Positions 36,959-46,485 of a DNA stretch of 64,000 bases are shown here, in pieces. The stretch comes from Pelagicoccus albus (GTDB lineage Bacteria; Verrucomicrobiota; Verrucomicrobiia; Opitutales; Opitutaceae). The notes under the pieces are model-generated. The model made no database searches. It saw nothing but the letters and a program-made list of their open reading frames with translations, and was not told where the DNA came from. Position 1 is the first letter of the stretch; each line of letters starts with the position of its first letter. The translations under genes were made by a program, and so were the position numbers. The stretch covers positions 992,001-1,056,000 of the forward strand of contig NZ_JACHVC010000013.1 of assembly GCF_014230145.1 (NCBI RefSeq), read 5' to 3'.

Positions 36959-38164
36959 ATGACCAACGACAACTCTGGAAAATCCGGTATCAGCCAGATC
37001 CGGCGAGTCATAGAAAATAGACTGGCCTGGCGACAGCTGGGCAAAATGCCAGGCAAACCAGCAGTCGCAAGATCGAATACCTTAGCAGAGAAACTCCAGA
37101 ATAAAGGCCCAGAACCTCTTAGAGTAGGCATAGCTGGATTCAATTCACCAACTGGACTAGGATACCAGAATCGAGATCTGGTTACCCATGTCGGCTTCTC
37201 AAAATGGCTATGCGTTAAACACGCCTATTTGCCAAATCTTCCGGACATGCCTGGAATTGAGACATCGCACGTCACTCTGGAGGCGAGCGATGAGGAATTG
37301 GATAGCTGGTTAGAGGGCCTAGACTGTGTACTTTTCTATGAACAGCCCCAAATAGACGCCTTGGTGTGCAGAGCAGTTGCGAAAGAGATTGCCGTAATTT
37401 GTATCCCCAATTGGGAGTGGCTCTCACCTAGCGTGACTTGGCTACACGACGTAGACCTTTTCATTTGTCCTAACGAGCACACGCTAAACTTGCTGAAAAA
37501 CTGGAAAGCCAACTGTGGTGCGATCTGGGATATCGCCTACGTCCCTGCTCCCATAGACACAGACCGCTTTGGCTACAAAGAGAGAACTAAATGCGAGAGC
37601 TTTCTATTCGTTAACGGAAACGGGGGATGCACACCCTACTTCAAAGGGTTTCTAAGAGATAAGCGAGGCCCCATGAGAAAAGGACTAGCCACTATAATAG
37701 AAGCAGCGAAGCTTGTTCCAGACATACCTATATACATCCGCTCTCAGCTAAAAAAACTACCAGTCGACCTTCCTGTCAATATAGAGATATTACCCGACGA
37801 AGCCGACAATAGTAAGATATACAATATAGGGGATGTAGCAATCCAACCCTCCTTATTCGAAGGCACCGGGTTACAACTGCTCGAAACGTTAAGCACTGGA
37901 ATGCCGTTAATTTCCACAGACGCTCCGCCTATGAACGAAATGCCTAACATAAGTAGGCTTCCCGTACAAAGTCGGTACGCTCGCATTGCCAATAACATTA
38001 TACCGGTCAATTTACCTGACTACGAATTCTTAGCGAAATCGATGAGGGAGCTCTTCGAGACAGATATCTCTAGAGAGTCAGCAGCAGCTAGGGATTTTAT
38101 AGTACAGAATCACTCATGGCCTGTCGCCAAAGCCGCCATGAACAAGTTGCTAGGTCTTTTTTAG
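36959..38164 (+). CDS. Glycosyltransferase, GT4-like
   Basis: A 401-residue GT-B-like enzyme. N-terminal LRVGIAGFNSPTGLGYQNRD has the loop of GT4 transferases, and the C-terminal half carries YIRSQLKKLPVDLPVNIEIL, then IQPSLFEGTGLQLLETLSTG with the E-F-G-x4-E nucleotide-sugar motif. By eye the DNA is more A+T-rich than neighbouring transferase genes. It converges on the flippase gene at 38284. Confidence 0.8.
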   Translation: MTNDNSGKSGISQIRRVIENRLAWRQLGKMPGKPAVARSNTLAEKLQNKGPEPLRVGIAGFNSPTGLGYQNRDLVTHVGFSKWLCVKHAYLPNLPDMPGIETSHVTLEASDEELDSWLEGLDCVLFYEQPQIDALVCRAVAKEIAVICIPNWEWLSPSVTWLHDVDLFICPNEHTLNLLKNWKANCGAIWDIAYVPAPIDTDRFGYKERTKCESFLFVNGNGGCTPYFKGFLRDKRGPMRKGLATIIEAAKLVPDIPIYIRSQLKKLPVDLPVNIEILPDEADNSKIYNIGDVAIQPSLFEGTGLQLLETLSTGMPLISTDAPPMNEMPNISRLPVQSRYARIANNIIPVNLPDYEFLAKSMRELFETDISRESAAARDFIVQNHSWPVAKAAMNKLLGLF

Positions 38165-38283
38165 TTTGCATTGAGAGTAGCTCTACAGGCGTCTTCCAAA
38201 AGAATAAACAGCCAGCTTCGTGCTTACGTCGAAACGGATTCCGGTTTGACGTGTATGTAGTCTGGGCAAAACGCCTCATCAGA

Positions 38284-39813
38284 TCACGTCGTCCTGAGGA
38301 AGGTACGCTGTCCCATGGCAACAGCTGATTTCGCAAATGCAAAGCCACCCGGTAAGCATATAAAGCTCAGGGCAAAAAGGAGAAGATATACTGCAAGTAA
38401 CACCCCAGTGTCCAAAATCACGTTACCTAAAGACAGGTGCATTTCGATATAAAACGCTAGTGCACCGGATCCTATGGCAGAAAAAGCAGGTCTGTATAAA
38501 GACTTCCCTATATCAGAGAGACGCAAAGGGCTCTTCCGCGACGCGATAAACAAAGATGGCACTATGGTTAGCATCGAAGTAACACTGTAGGAAATAGCGA
38601 CTCCCAAACCACCCCAACGAAGCCCCACCACAAAACCTAAGATAGTTACAACCGATACCCCTACACTTGTCCAAAGCAAGACTCTAGATCTTCCCAACGG
38701 GACTAATAGCCACCCCGTGGCAACGTTGAAGGTACCGACGAAAGCAGCCGGAGCTAATGCCCTGAATATAATTACGGACTCGCCCCATCCTTCCCCTAGC
38801 ATAATCAGAACGATATCTTCTGCCTCTACAGTACAAAAAGCAATGATGGGCATGCCGATCATCGCCACCAGCTCTAAGCCCTGACGATAGAAAGATCTGA
38901 ATTTAATCGGGTCTCCTTGCAGTCGACTCAAAGCCGGCAATGCGACCATTCCAACCGGAGCGTTAATCTGACGGATGGGCAAGGTAAGTAAACCGTAGGC
39001 TTTCGAATAAAAGCCCAACGCAGATGGTCCCCACACTGCCCCCAAGAGGACGTTGTCAAGATTCTGCGATAGTTCGCTAAAAAGCCGCCCTACTGTTAGG
39101 CTCGCGCCAAAAGACAGCATCGGCCGCACTCCACACTTTCGCCTCGGTAAGCCAGGAGTCCAACGAACAGCCGTCCAACGGACAATGACAACCACCAAAG
39201 CCGCCGCGATGGACTTGATAACGAGAGCCCAATAACCGGCACCCAAATAAGCTGAAATAATCGCCGCAGCCGCTCCTGTAAGCTGGCTGCCAATTACGAT
39301 GCCCTGCTCAACAACGAATCTCATTTTTCGCTGCAAAAGAGCCCCATGCTGAGCACATATTCCGCTGAGGAATATGGGGATAGCCATTGCAGACATTATT
39401 CCAACCAAGCGATCATCGCCAAAAACCTCCCCGACCACCGGAGAAATAGCAACAGCGAGTCCAGCCAAGAGCAGACCGGCAAGCGAGTTTATCCAAAAGA
39501 GAGTCGAAACTTGATCGTGGTCGATATTTTCCCGCTGTACCGTGGCCATGGAAAGCCCCGCGTCTTGGAACATAGTCACGAAAATCAGCACTGACCCAAC
39601 AATGGCGAACAATCCGAAATCCTCCGGCACGAGGATACGGGCTAGGACCGCGGTAGTGCCCATCGTTGCAATAAACTTGGTAGCTTGGGCCACCATAGTC
39701 GCAGCGCCACTGCGCACCGAGCGCTTGCCGAGGTTACCCTCAAGGTGGCTCGTGTCAAAAACGTCCAGCTTGGAGGCTTTCAAGCGATCCTCTCTACCTT
39801 CCAAATCGCTCAT
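38284..39813 (-). CDS. Wzx/MOP-type flippase, copy A
   Basis: A 509-residue polytopic protein of the polysaccharide transporter (Wzx, WzxC-like) type. It opens with a soluble leader LDVFDTSHLEGNLGKRSVRS before AATMVAQATKFIATMGTTAV, then ARILVPEDFGLFAIVGSVLI and FQDAGLSMATVQREN, which are WzxC family motifs. About 14 helices follow. It should move lipid-linked repeat units across the inner membrane. It is a close paralogue of the gene at 40235 in the same orientation, opposite to the surrounding transferase genes. Confidence 0.85.
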   Translation of the reverse strand: MSDLEGREDRLKASKLDVFDTSHLEGNLGKRSVRSGAATMVAQATKFIATMGTTAVLARILVPEDFGLFAIVGSVLIFVTMFQDAGLSMATVQRENIDHDQVSTLFWINSLAGLLLAGLAVAISPVVGEVFGDDRLVGIMSAMAIPIFLSGICAQHGALLQRKMRFVVEQGIVIGSQLTGAAAAIISAYLGAGYWALVIKSIAAALVVVIVRWTAVRWTPGLPRRKCGVRPMLSFGASLTVGRLFSELSQNLDNVLLGAVWGPSALGFYSKAYGLLTLPIRQINAPVGMVALPALSRLQGDPIKFRSFYRQGLELVAMIGMPIIAFCTVEAEDIVLIMLGEGWGESVIIFRALAPAAFVGTFNVATGWLLVPLGRSRVLLWTSVGVSVVTILGFVVGLRWGGLGVAISYSVTSMLTIVPSLFIASRKSPLRLSDIGKSLYRPAFSAIGSGALAFYIEMHLSLGNVILDTGVLLAVYLLLFALSFICLPGGFAFAKSAVAMGQRTFLRTT

Positions 39814-40234
39814 TCCGGAAAGACCACAAACGTCGATCTATTGAAATTAGCCCTAGGCTGGAATCTGAACGGTTTTTTCGGCGAGGCATTTCTGGACAAT
39901 GAAGATAACGTAAGAGCCGGTTCTTCTGACAACGAATAGAACCCTTCTTAAGAAAACGCCGTACCAACACCTTAATCAAAGTTTCGTGCAAGCCTTAAAA
40001 CCTAGTCGCTGAATACAATGCACAAAGGGAGTACAAGTACTGACTATTGAACAGTAATTCCATCGAACTCAACATAGCAGAAAGTAGTCTATACACTGAT
40101 AAAATGAAAAGAGAATGAATTGAGAGGTCGCCTGTTCAGATAGCTCGATTCAGCCAGGCTATATTCATATCGAGGATCCACGATAAGCCTAAGCGCTCAT
40201 CAAAAACCTGATTTCAAGACCAGCGAACGACGGC
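39814..40234. other. Gap between the two flippase genes
   Basis: I see no supported gene or strong hairpin in these roughly 420 bases. It may carry the promoter of the downstream (minus-strand) copy at 38284. Confidence 0.3.
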
Positions 40235-41758
40235 TCAGTTCCGTTTCCTCAGCTTGCCAAACGTAGAAATCAATTCTCGTACAAAGCCAAGCCCCCCAGG
40301 CAACGCTACGATACAGATAAGGTACGCTGAAGCGAAAACGCCAAACAAGACGGCACATTCAAAAATAGCGTTACCTACATTTTGATAGGGTTCAAAAAAG
40401 TACAAAGCTACCGAAGCGACCAAAGAGGCAATCATAGGTCTTGAAGTGCTTTTTGCTATATCGGAAAGCCTGACTGGACTCCCCTTACAAGCGTACATCA
40501 GAGATGGAGCTTTCAAAAGGACAGAGGTTACACTGAACGACGTGGCCACACCAATTGCCCCCCAATTTAAGCCAACGCCAAAACCTACAATCGTAATGAT
40601 CGAATTTATTAGTACGATTTTAAGTTGCTCCTTAACTCTACCCATCGGAACAAAGAGCCAACCCGTCGCTACATTCGTGGAACCGACAAACGCAGCAGGA
40701 GCCAAGGCCCGAAATATATCGATGGTGTCTACCCAAGACGGTCCAAGCATTAGCAATACAATCTCGTCGGCTGCTACAGCCGCAAAGGCAACTATCGGCA
40801 TGCCAACCGTCGCAACGATGACCAAACCTCGCAAATAGTACTGCTTAAAACGCTGGGGCTCAGTCTGTAGCCTGCTCAATGCTGGCAGTGCTACCGTACC
40901 CATAGGCTTGTTGATTTGACGAATGGGAAGCATCAACAAGCCATAGGCTTTTGAATACAACCCTAAAGCCGTCGGACCAAAAAAGTACCCGAGTAACAGA
41001 TTATCTACGTTACGAGTAACTGTCATGAACAGCTGTCCGATGGTCAGGTGTGCTCCAAACCGTACCATTTCCCGAACCCCCGTTCCCTTGGATGGCAAAC
41101 CTGGCATCCAACCTGAAGCGTACCAACGACAAACCACCACTACCAGAGCCGCAGAGATAGATTTGAAAACAAGCGACCAATAGCTCGCCCCGTAGATCGC
41201 CGACACGATCGCAACACCAGCCCCCACTATTTGGCTCGCGATGACGATTCCTTGCTCCACCCCAAACCTCATTTGACGTTGCAAGAGGGCTCCGTGTTGC
41301 GAACTCATTCCTGCAAGCAATGACGGGAGAGCAAGAGCGACCGTTATCGGTCCAAGCCGTTCATCGTCAAAAAACAAGACCATGAGCGGTGCGATCAACA
41401 CTGTGAATAGCGCTACTGCAGAACCCGCAGCGGTGTTGACCCAGAACAAATTGGAGACCTGCCGGTGATTGATATCCTTCCTCTGAATGGTGGCCATCGA
41501 TAAACCAGCATCTTGGAACATGGCGACAAACACCAAAACCGAGCTAACGATCGCGATCAGGCCAAAGTCCTCAGGCTCGAGTATTCTCGCCAGGACAACG
41601 GTGGTTAAGGTCGTGAGAACGAAGTTCGATCCCTGCACCGCGACAGTCAAAGCTCCACTTTTGGCGGAACGACTGCCTAGATTGGCCTGAAGGTGCTCCG
41701 TATCAAATATATCCCTAGCTCCCGCTGAGACCCGTCCGAGCTTACGGTTACCTTTCAT
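40235..41758 (-). CDS. Wzx/MOP-type flippase, copy B
   Basis: A 507-residue paralogue of the protein at 38284, alike over its whole length: ARDIFDTEHLQANLGSRSAKS, then ARILEPEDFGLIAIVSSVLV, FQDAGLSMATIQRKD, and later SKAYGLLMLPIRQINKPMG and ATGWLFVPMGR, with matching stretches in copy A. Both have the leader D-x-F-D-T before the first helix. Two flippases in one locus can serve two different lipid-linked substrates. Confidence 0.85.
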   Translation of the reverse strand: MKGNRKLGRVSAGARDIFDTEHLQANLGSRSAKSGALTVAVQGSNFVLTTLTTVVLARILEPEDFGLIAIVSSVLVFVAMFQDAGLSMATIQRKDINHRQVSNLFWVNTAAGSAVALFTVLIAPLMVLFFDDERLGPITVALALPSLLAGMSSQHGALLQRQMRFGVEQGIVIASQIVGAGVAIVSAIYGASYWSLVFKSISAALVVVVCRWYASGWMPGLPSKGTGVREMVRFGAHLTIGQLFMTVTRNVDNLLLGYFFGPTALGLYSKAYGLLMLPIRQINKPMGTVALPALSRLQTEPQRFKQYYLRGLVIVATVGMPIVAFAAVAADEIVLLMLGPSWVDTIDIFRALAPAAFVGSTNVATGWLFVPMGRVKEQLKIVLINSIITIVGFGVGLNWGAIGVATSFSVTSVLLKAPSLMYACKGSPVRLSDIAKSTSRPMIASLVASVALYFFEPYQNVGNAIFECAVLFGVFASAYLICIVALPGGLGFVRELISTFGKLRKRN

Positions 41759-42454
41759 GGTTGAACAACTATCGCTCCAATCAGGAGTAATGAAACAGTT
41801 TCAGAACACTGTTCGGCATTAGCAGAGATTTGGTGATTAAAATACGGGCTTTCAGACATGGGTCAGCGAGATCAGACAAGTGGAAAGGCGACAGAAACGC
41901 TTTAAGGGCTCCCGCTCGCAAGCATTATATCGGTTCGATCCAGTTGGTCATGACAAGTTTTCGATCAGCAGGTTTCGAGCCCTGCCACGAGCTAGAGCAT
42001 TCGATTTTCAAACTGAGCGGTATCTTTAACTTGCTGGCCACGCGGAAACGGCAATCGTCCTGAAAAAATCACAGCCTCGTGCCCCAACCTGGGAACTTGC
42101 CAAGAACAAAGGCTATAAGCGCCAGCATAGTTGAATCATTGGAACTCCCACGCATTGATAACGAACTCGTAGGATATCGATTTTCTCAAACCACGTACCT
42201 CTCAGTCGGTAAATTCCCTAGAGAGCGAAGCATTTCAACCGATCAACTAGGGAAAATCTTTTAAACTCATATCGGACATTGACGATCAACTACATCGCCT
42301 ACATTGCAGTTGCTCGTTTGCGTCGCGGTCCTAAGCCGCTGGCTCTGACAGCCCTCAATCGAGGCGACTTAGATCCGATTCCTACAACTCTAATCGTATC
42401 ACGATCCCTCGAAACCGGCCTTTACAGAATCCACGAACCCAACGATCAACGCTA
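41759..42454. other. Gene-free spacer before the HAD-UbiA gene
   Basis: Nearly 700 bases between divergent genes. The short open frames here have no recognisable features and I see no hairpin or repeat that stands out. Promoters for both flanking genes are expected but not identified. Confidence 0.3.
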
Positions 42455-43915
42455 ATGAATTCCGATAACACGAGTTCGGCTGCATTCGAACAGACCAAGG
42501 AGAAGAAGCTGCCCCTGTGCGTTGATCTCGATGGCACGTTAATCAAGACAGACAGCCTGCATGAACTTCTACTGAAATTCATAAAAAACAATCCGCTGAA
42601 AAGCTTGCTGGTTCCGTTCTGGATCCTTTCCGGCAAGGCTGCTTTCAAGGCTCGCCTGACCAAAGAGGTGGAATTGCAGCCCGCCCTGCTCCCCTACAAC
42701 GAAAAGGTGCTCGACTACATGAAGGAGCAGTCAGACGACAGGGAGGTCTATCTATGCACGGGAGCGAACGAGGCCATCGCCAAACCAATAGCCGATTACG
42801 TCGGTGGCTTCGACGGAGTTATCGCCTCAAACGGTGACGTTAACGTCACCGGCAAAAATAAGAGCGATTTGCTGAACAAGAAGTTCGGCAAAGGAGCCTA
42901 TGCATATATCGGCAACGCGAGCATCGATTACAACGTCTGGGACGACGCGGGGGAAATCGCTGTTACGAGCTCATCGTCGGGCTTCATTAGCGCTGTAGAA
43001 AAGCGTTACGATAACGTAACCTCATTCAAGCTTCCCGGGGCGTCTCCTCGCTCGCTCATCAAAGCCGTTCGACTTCACCAATGGGTTAAGAACTCCCTTC
43101 TTTTTGTACCCCTATTGATCGACCACAAAATCGCCAACGTTTCCATGGTGATCGCAGCGGTCCTAGGGTTCCTTTCCTTTTCCCTCATGGCCTCTGCGAC
43201 TTATCTGATCAATGACCTGCTGGATTTGGAGGCAGATCGGGCTCACCCGAAAAAATCGAAGCGGCCCTTCGCATCAGGTACCATCTCAGCCTTCAGCGGC
43301 GTGAAAATCACCATCGCCCTCTTCGCCCTATCGATAGCCCTTCTCTTTTTCGTCCCCTGGGAATTTTCGATAGTGGCAGGAGTATACCTCGTATCTACCT
43401 TGCTCTACTCATTCCACGTGAAGTCCATGGTCATTCTCGACGCCTGCCTTCTGGCCGGACTTTTCACCATAAGAGTAATTGGGGGGACCGTCTTAATCGC
43501 AAACGAGTGGTCTTTCTGGCTACTAGCCTTCTCGATGTTTCTATTTGTCAGCCTGGCGTTTACAAAACGGGCAGCTGAATTGTATCAGCAAATCCAGCGG
43601 GATGTGAAACACACTGCCGGCCGAGCATACCGGACCGACGATTACCCTCTGATCGTCTCTATGGGCGTATCGAGTGGATTCATTTCAGTGCTCGTTATCG
43701 CCCTCTACGTGAATAGCGTCGATGTGGTCAAAATGTACACCCAACCCGAAGTGCTCTGGCTCATTTGCCCTCTTTTAATGTACTGGATTGGCCGAATTTG
43801 GCTGAAAACGGTCCGTGGGCAAATGAACGAAGATCCAATCGTCTTCGCGATCAAAGACCGAATTAGCCACATCACAGCAATCTTGGCGGTAATCGTGGTC
43901 GGCATAGCGGCATAG
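42455..43915 (+). CDS. HAD phosphatase-UbiA prenyltransferase fusion
   Basis: A 486-residue two-domain protein. Residues about 20-195 form a HAD hydrolase: LCVDLDGTLIKTDSLHELL with nucleophile D24 and D26, YLCTGANE, and YIGNASIDYNVWDDAG. Residues about 200-486 form a UbiA-type prenyltransferase with LHQWVKNSLLFVPL, the metal motif NDLLDLEADRAHPKKSKRPF (N253, D254, D257, D261) and several membrane helices. UbiA-HAD proteins resemble decaprenyl-phosphate phosphoribosyltransferase (Rv3806c) with a phosphatase added, consistent with making a polyprenyl-phosphate ribose from PRPP. This is supported by the DprE1- and DprE2-like genes nearby. Confidence 0.85.
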   Translation: MNSDNTSSAAFEQTKEKKLPLCVDLDGTLIKTDSLHELLLKFIKNNPLKSLLVPFWILSGKAAFKARLTKEVELQPALLPYNEKVLDYMKEQSDDREVYLCTGANEAIAKPIADYVGGFDGVIASNGDVNVTGKNKSDLLNKKFGKGAYAYIGNASIDYNVWDDAGEIAVTSSSSGFISAVEKRYDNVTSFKLPGASPRSLIKAVRLHQWVKNSLLFVPLLIDHKIANVSMVIAAVLGFLSFSLMASATYLINDLLDLEADRAHPKKSKRPFASGTISAFSGVKITIALFALSIALLFFVPWEFSIVAGVYLVSTLLYSFHVKSMVILDACLLAGLFTIRVIGGTVLIANEWSFWLLAFSMFLFVSLAFTKRAAELYQQIQRDVKHTAGRAYRTDDYPLIVSMGVSSGFISVLVIALYVNSVDVVKMYTQPEVLWLICPLLMYWIGRIWLKTVRGQMNEDPIVFAIKDRISHITAILAVIVVGIAA

Positions 43916-44071
43916 AGATGATCACCGTCCCCCAGAAGAAGAATCACTCCGATCGATTGAGGAGCGTTCTTTTGGAACAAGGTTTGCTGGGACTCAGCGG
44001 CGCGCGTAGGAATCTGCTGTTGACGCGTTTGCCATAATTACTTCCTAAACTCTTCTATACTAAAACAATAA

Positions 44072-44812
44072 ATGAAAAAGGTGGCCGTGATCGGAGCAAC
44101 CAGTTCGGTAGCTCAGCAAATCTCACTCATCCATTCCAAGGCTGGAGACTCCCTCGTTCTTGTGGGACGAAATAAATCAGCGGTGGAAGATACGGCAGCG
44201 GATTTATCCATTCGAGGGGCCGGGATCTGTAAGGCTTTAACCTGCGACCTCGTCGATTTCGCCGAACACCCCAAGCTTATAAACGAGCTCTTCGAAGCCA
44301 TCGGAGGGGTTGATACGGTCTACATCGCGCACGGAACACTCCCTGACCAATCGGACTGCGAGAGTGATTACCTGGAAACCAAACGTGCGTTGGAGGCAAA
44401 TTGCTTGAGTCAAATCTCTCTTTTGACGGAACTCGCAAAGAAATTCAAAGAGCAGAAAAGCGGGACGATCGCTGTCATAACCAGCGTTGCCGGAGATCGC
44501 GGTCGCAAAAGCAACTACGTGTACGGCTCGGCCAAGGGAATGCTGAGCATCTATTTGCAAGGCCTGAGAAACGCTTTATTCGAGCACGGGATACATGTGT
44601 TGGATGTCCGACCCGGATTTATCGACACGCCCATGACTGCACACATCGAAGGCAAAGGTCCGCTTTGGGCTACACCCCAGAAAGTAGCAAAAGACGTAGT
44701 AAAGGCGGCCGCAAAGAAGAAAAACACGCTCTATACACCGTGGTTTTGGTCGATAATCATGCGGATAATCCGATCAATCCCTGAGTTTCAGTTCAAGAAA
44801 ATGAACCTATAG
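44072..44812 (+). CDS. DprE2-like short-chain dehydrogenase/reductase
   Basis: A 246-residue SDR: VAVIGATSSVAQQISLIHS with a nucleotide-binding Gly pattern, a central IAHGTLP, ITSVAGDRGRKSNYVYGSAK with the catalytic Ser and YxxxK (Y151 region), and VLDVRPGFIDTPMTA. The wording around GDRGRKSNYVYGSAKG is typical of decaprenylphospho-pentofuranosid-2-ulose 2-reductases, so it probably reduces a lipid-linked 2-keto pentose. It precedes by 20 bases the small transporter gene at 44833. Confidence 0.85.
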   Translation: MKKVAVIGATSSVAQQISLIHSKAGDSLVLVGRNKSAVEDTAADLSIRGAGICKALTCDLVDFAEHPKLINELFEAIGGVDTVYIAHGTLPDQSDCESDYLETKRALEANCLSQISLLTELAKKFKEQKSGTIAVITSVAGDRGRKSNYVYGSAKGMLSIYLQGLRNALFEHGIHVLDVRPGFIDTPMTAHIEGKGPLWATPQKVAKDVVKAAAKKKNTLYTPWFWSIIMRIIRSIPEFQFKKMNL

Positions 44813-44832
44813 AAGATTTAATCACTAACGAG

Positions 44833-45201
44833 ATGTCCAAATATATTCCACTCATTCTATTCACAGTGCTGACCAACTTTGCATCGCAAATCTTGCTCAA
44901 GAAGGGCATGACGAGCATCGAGAAATTTGAGATTAGCGCAAATGGCTTAACCAAATCCGCTACCTCCATTATTTTTTCACCCTATGTTATCGCCGGCTTA
45001 GCCGTTATGGTTATCAGCATGGGTTCTCATTTGGTTGTTCTATCGAGAGTAGACATTAGCTACGCTTACCCGTTTCTAGGGCTCTCTTTCATACTGACCG
45101 CCGGATGGGGTTACTTCATCCTCAATGAGGACGTAAACATGTGGCGGACAGCAGGCGTTCTATTGATCTCCTCAGGCGTTGCCCTCGTCGCTAAAAGCTA
45201 A
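44833..45201 (+). CDS. Small EamA/SMR-type membrane protein (ArnE/ArnF-like)
   Basis: A 122-residue protein with four membrane helices: PLILFTVLTNFASQILLKKG, IIFSPYVIAGLAVMVISMG, LSFILTAGWGYFIL and a final helix near TAGVLLISSGVALVA. YAYPFLGLSFIL resembles the core of ArnE/ArnF and SMR proteins. In this setting, flipping polyprenyl-phosphate sugar across the inner membrane is a reasonable inference. It is cotranscribed with the SDR. Confidence 0.75.
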   Translation: MSKYIPLILFTVLTNFASQILLKKGMTSIEKFEISANGLTKSATSIIFSPYVIAGLAVMVISMGSHLVVLSRVDISYAYPFLGLSFILTAGWGYFILNEDVNMWRTAGVLLISSGVALVAKS

Positions 45202-45225
45202 TTTTTCAGGATTATAAAATAATAA

Positions 45226-46212
45226 ATGAAACACCTAATATTTGGCGGAGATGGTTTTCTCGGTAAAGAGTTGACCAAAAAACTGATAGCAAAAGGCGAG
45301 AGGGTTGTTGTTTACGACCTGAAAAAAACCGAGGAATGCGAAAATTATAAAAGCGACCTCGTGACCTACGTTCAGATGGACGTCACTAAAGTCGAAGACT
45401 TTGAAAAAGTAGACATCCAGCCCGAAGACGTACCCTACCACTTCGCAGCCAGACTATTGGTTCCCATCATGCCACGAGGTGAGCGAAAAGAATATTTCTG
45501 GACCGCCCTGTACGACGGTACCAAAAATGTATTGGAGTTCCTCGAGCGCAACAATTGTAAGCGGATGATCTACTACACGACCGACATGGTCTACGGCCAT
45601 ACCGTGCATCATCCGAGATTCGAGGATCACCCACGCGCGCCGCTGGGCCCTTACGGAGATGCCAAGCTCGAGACCGAATTCCTCTGCGAAAATTTCCGTG
45701 AGAAAGGATTCAATATCTCAATTTTCCGTCCCCGACTCATCATCGGACCGGGCCGACTGGGCATCCTTGAAAAGCTTTTCAAACTCATCGATGCAAACCT
45801 GCCCGTTCCAACAATCGGAAACGGAAAAAACTACTACCAGTTTATATCCGTAAGCGACTGTGCGAACGCAGTTATCTGTGCGGTGGAAAAGGGTATTCCC
45901 AACGAAGCCTTCAACCTTGGCTCCCTAAATCCTCCAACCGTAAACGATCTGCTCAAAAAGCTAATCAAGCACGCGAACAGCAAATCATTCCTCATCCCCA
46001 CCCCAGCTGGACTCGTTAAGTTTACTTTGGATATGTTTGACCGCGTCGGCAAACCGATCATGGACCCAGAACAATATCTCATCGCCGATGAAACCTGTGT
46101 TTTGGATGTTTCAAAGGGCGAGCGTCTACTCGGTTGGGTACCACAAGACACCGACGAGGATATGCTGATCGCGGCCTACAAGACCTACCGCGAAGGGCTT
46201 GAAAAGGCCTAG
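45226..46212 (+). CDS. NAD-dependent epimerase/dehydratase
   Basis: A 328-residue extended SDR: HLIFGGDGFLGKELTKKLIA with the G-x-x-G-x-x-G fold, HFAARLLVP, MIYYTTDMVYGHTV, GPYGDAKLETEF with Y-x3-K, and RPRLIIGPGRLGILEKLFKL. It probably interconverts or modifies a nucleotide sugar or lipid-linked sugar. The substrate is unclear. It is the last gene of the plus-strand group after 44072. A terminator-like hairpin lies at 46327. Confidence 0.85.
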   Translation: MKHLIFGGDGFLGKELTKKLIAKGERVVVYDLKKTEECENYKSDLVTYVQMDVTKVEDFEKVDIQPEDVPYHFAARLLVPIMPRGERKEYFWTALYDGTKNVLEFLERNNCKRMIYYTTDMVYGHTVHHPRFEDHPRAPLGPYGDAKLETEFLCENFREKGFNISIFRPRLIIGPGRLGILEKLFKLIDANLPVPTIGNGKNYYQFISVSDCANAVICAVEKGIPNEAFNLGSLNPPTVNDLLKKLIKHANSKSFLIPTPAGLVKFTLDMFDRVGKPIMDPEQYLIADETCVLDVSKGERLLGWVPQDTDEDMLIAAYKTYREGLEKA

Positions 46213-46326
46213 GATCCTCAACAAATCAATTTGCAGGGAACCAACAACTAGCAGAAAGGCTCGTATCTAGCTAGTTTGCCAGCAGCGGATCCATTTTACC
46301 GATCGTTCGGCTAGAGATAATACACA

Positions 46327-46364
46327 CAAGATCTCAGGTGATCGAAATTTCGCCTGAGACCTTG
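46327..46364 (+). terminator. Hairpin after the epimerase gene
   Basis: CAAGATCTCAGG pairs with CCTGAGACCTTG (one mismatch) around TGATCGAAATTTCG, then TTTCACTGT. It lies about 115 bases past the stop. Confidence 0.45.
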
Positions 46365-46485
46365 TTTCACTGTCCTTAGCCGCGTCTCAAACGTGAGGTA
46401 CAGGTCTATTCGACTTAAAATACCAAAAAAGAGAACGCTCAGTTGGATTTTGTAGCAAATAACAAAATCAAAGAGCAACAAGGAC

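Noticed and set aside
41830-42264. Two short plus-strand open frames (77 and 61 residues)
   Set aside because: No motif, no ribosome-binding site and no family resemblance. Treated as noncoding spacer.
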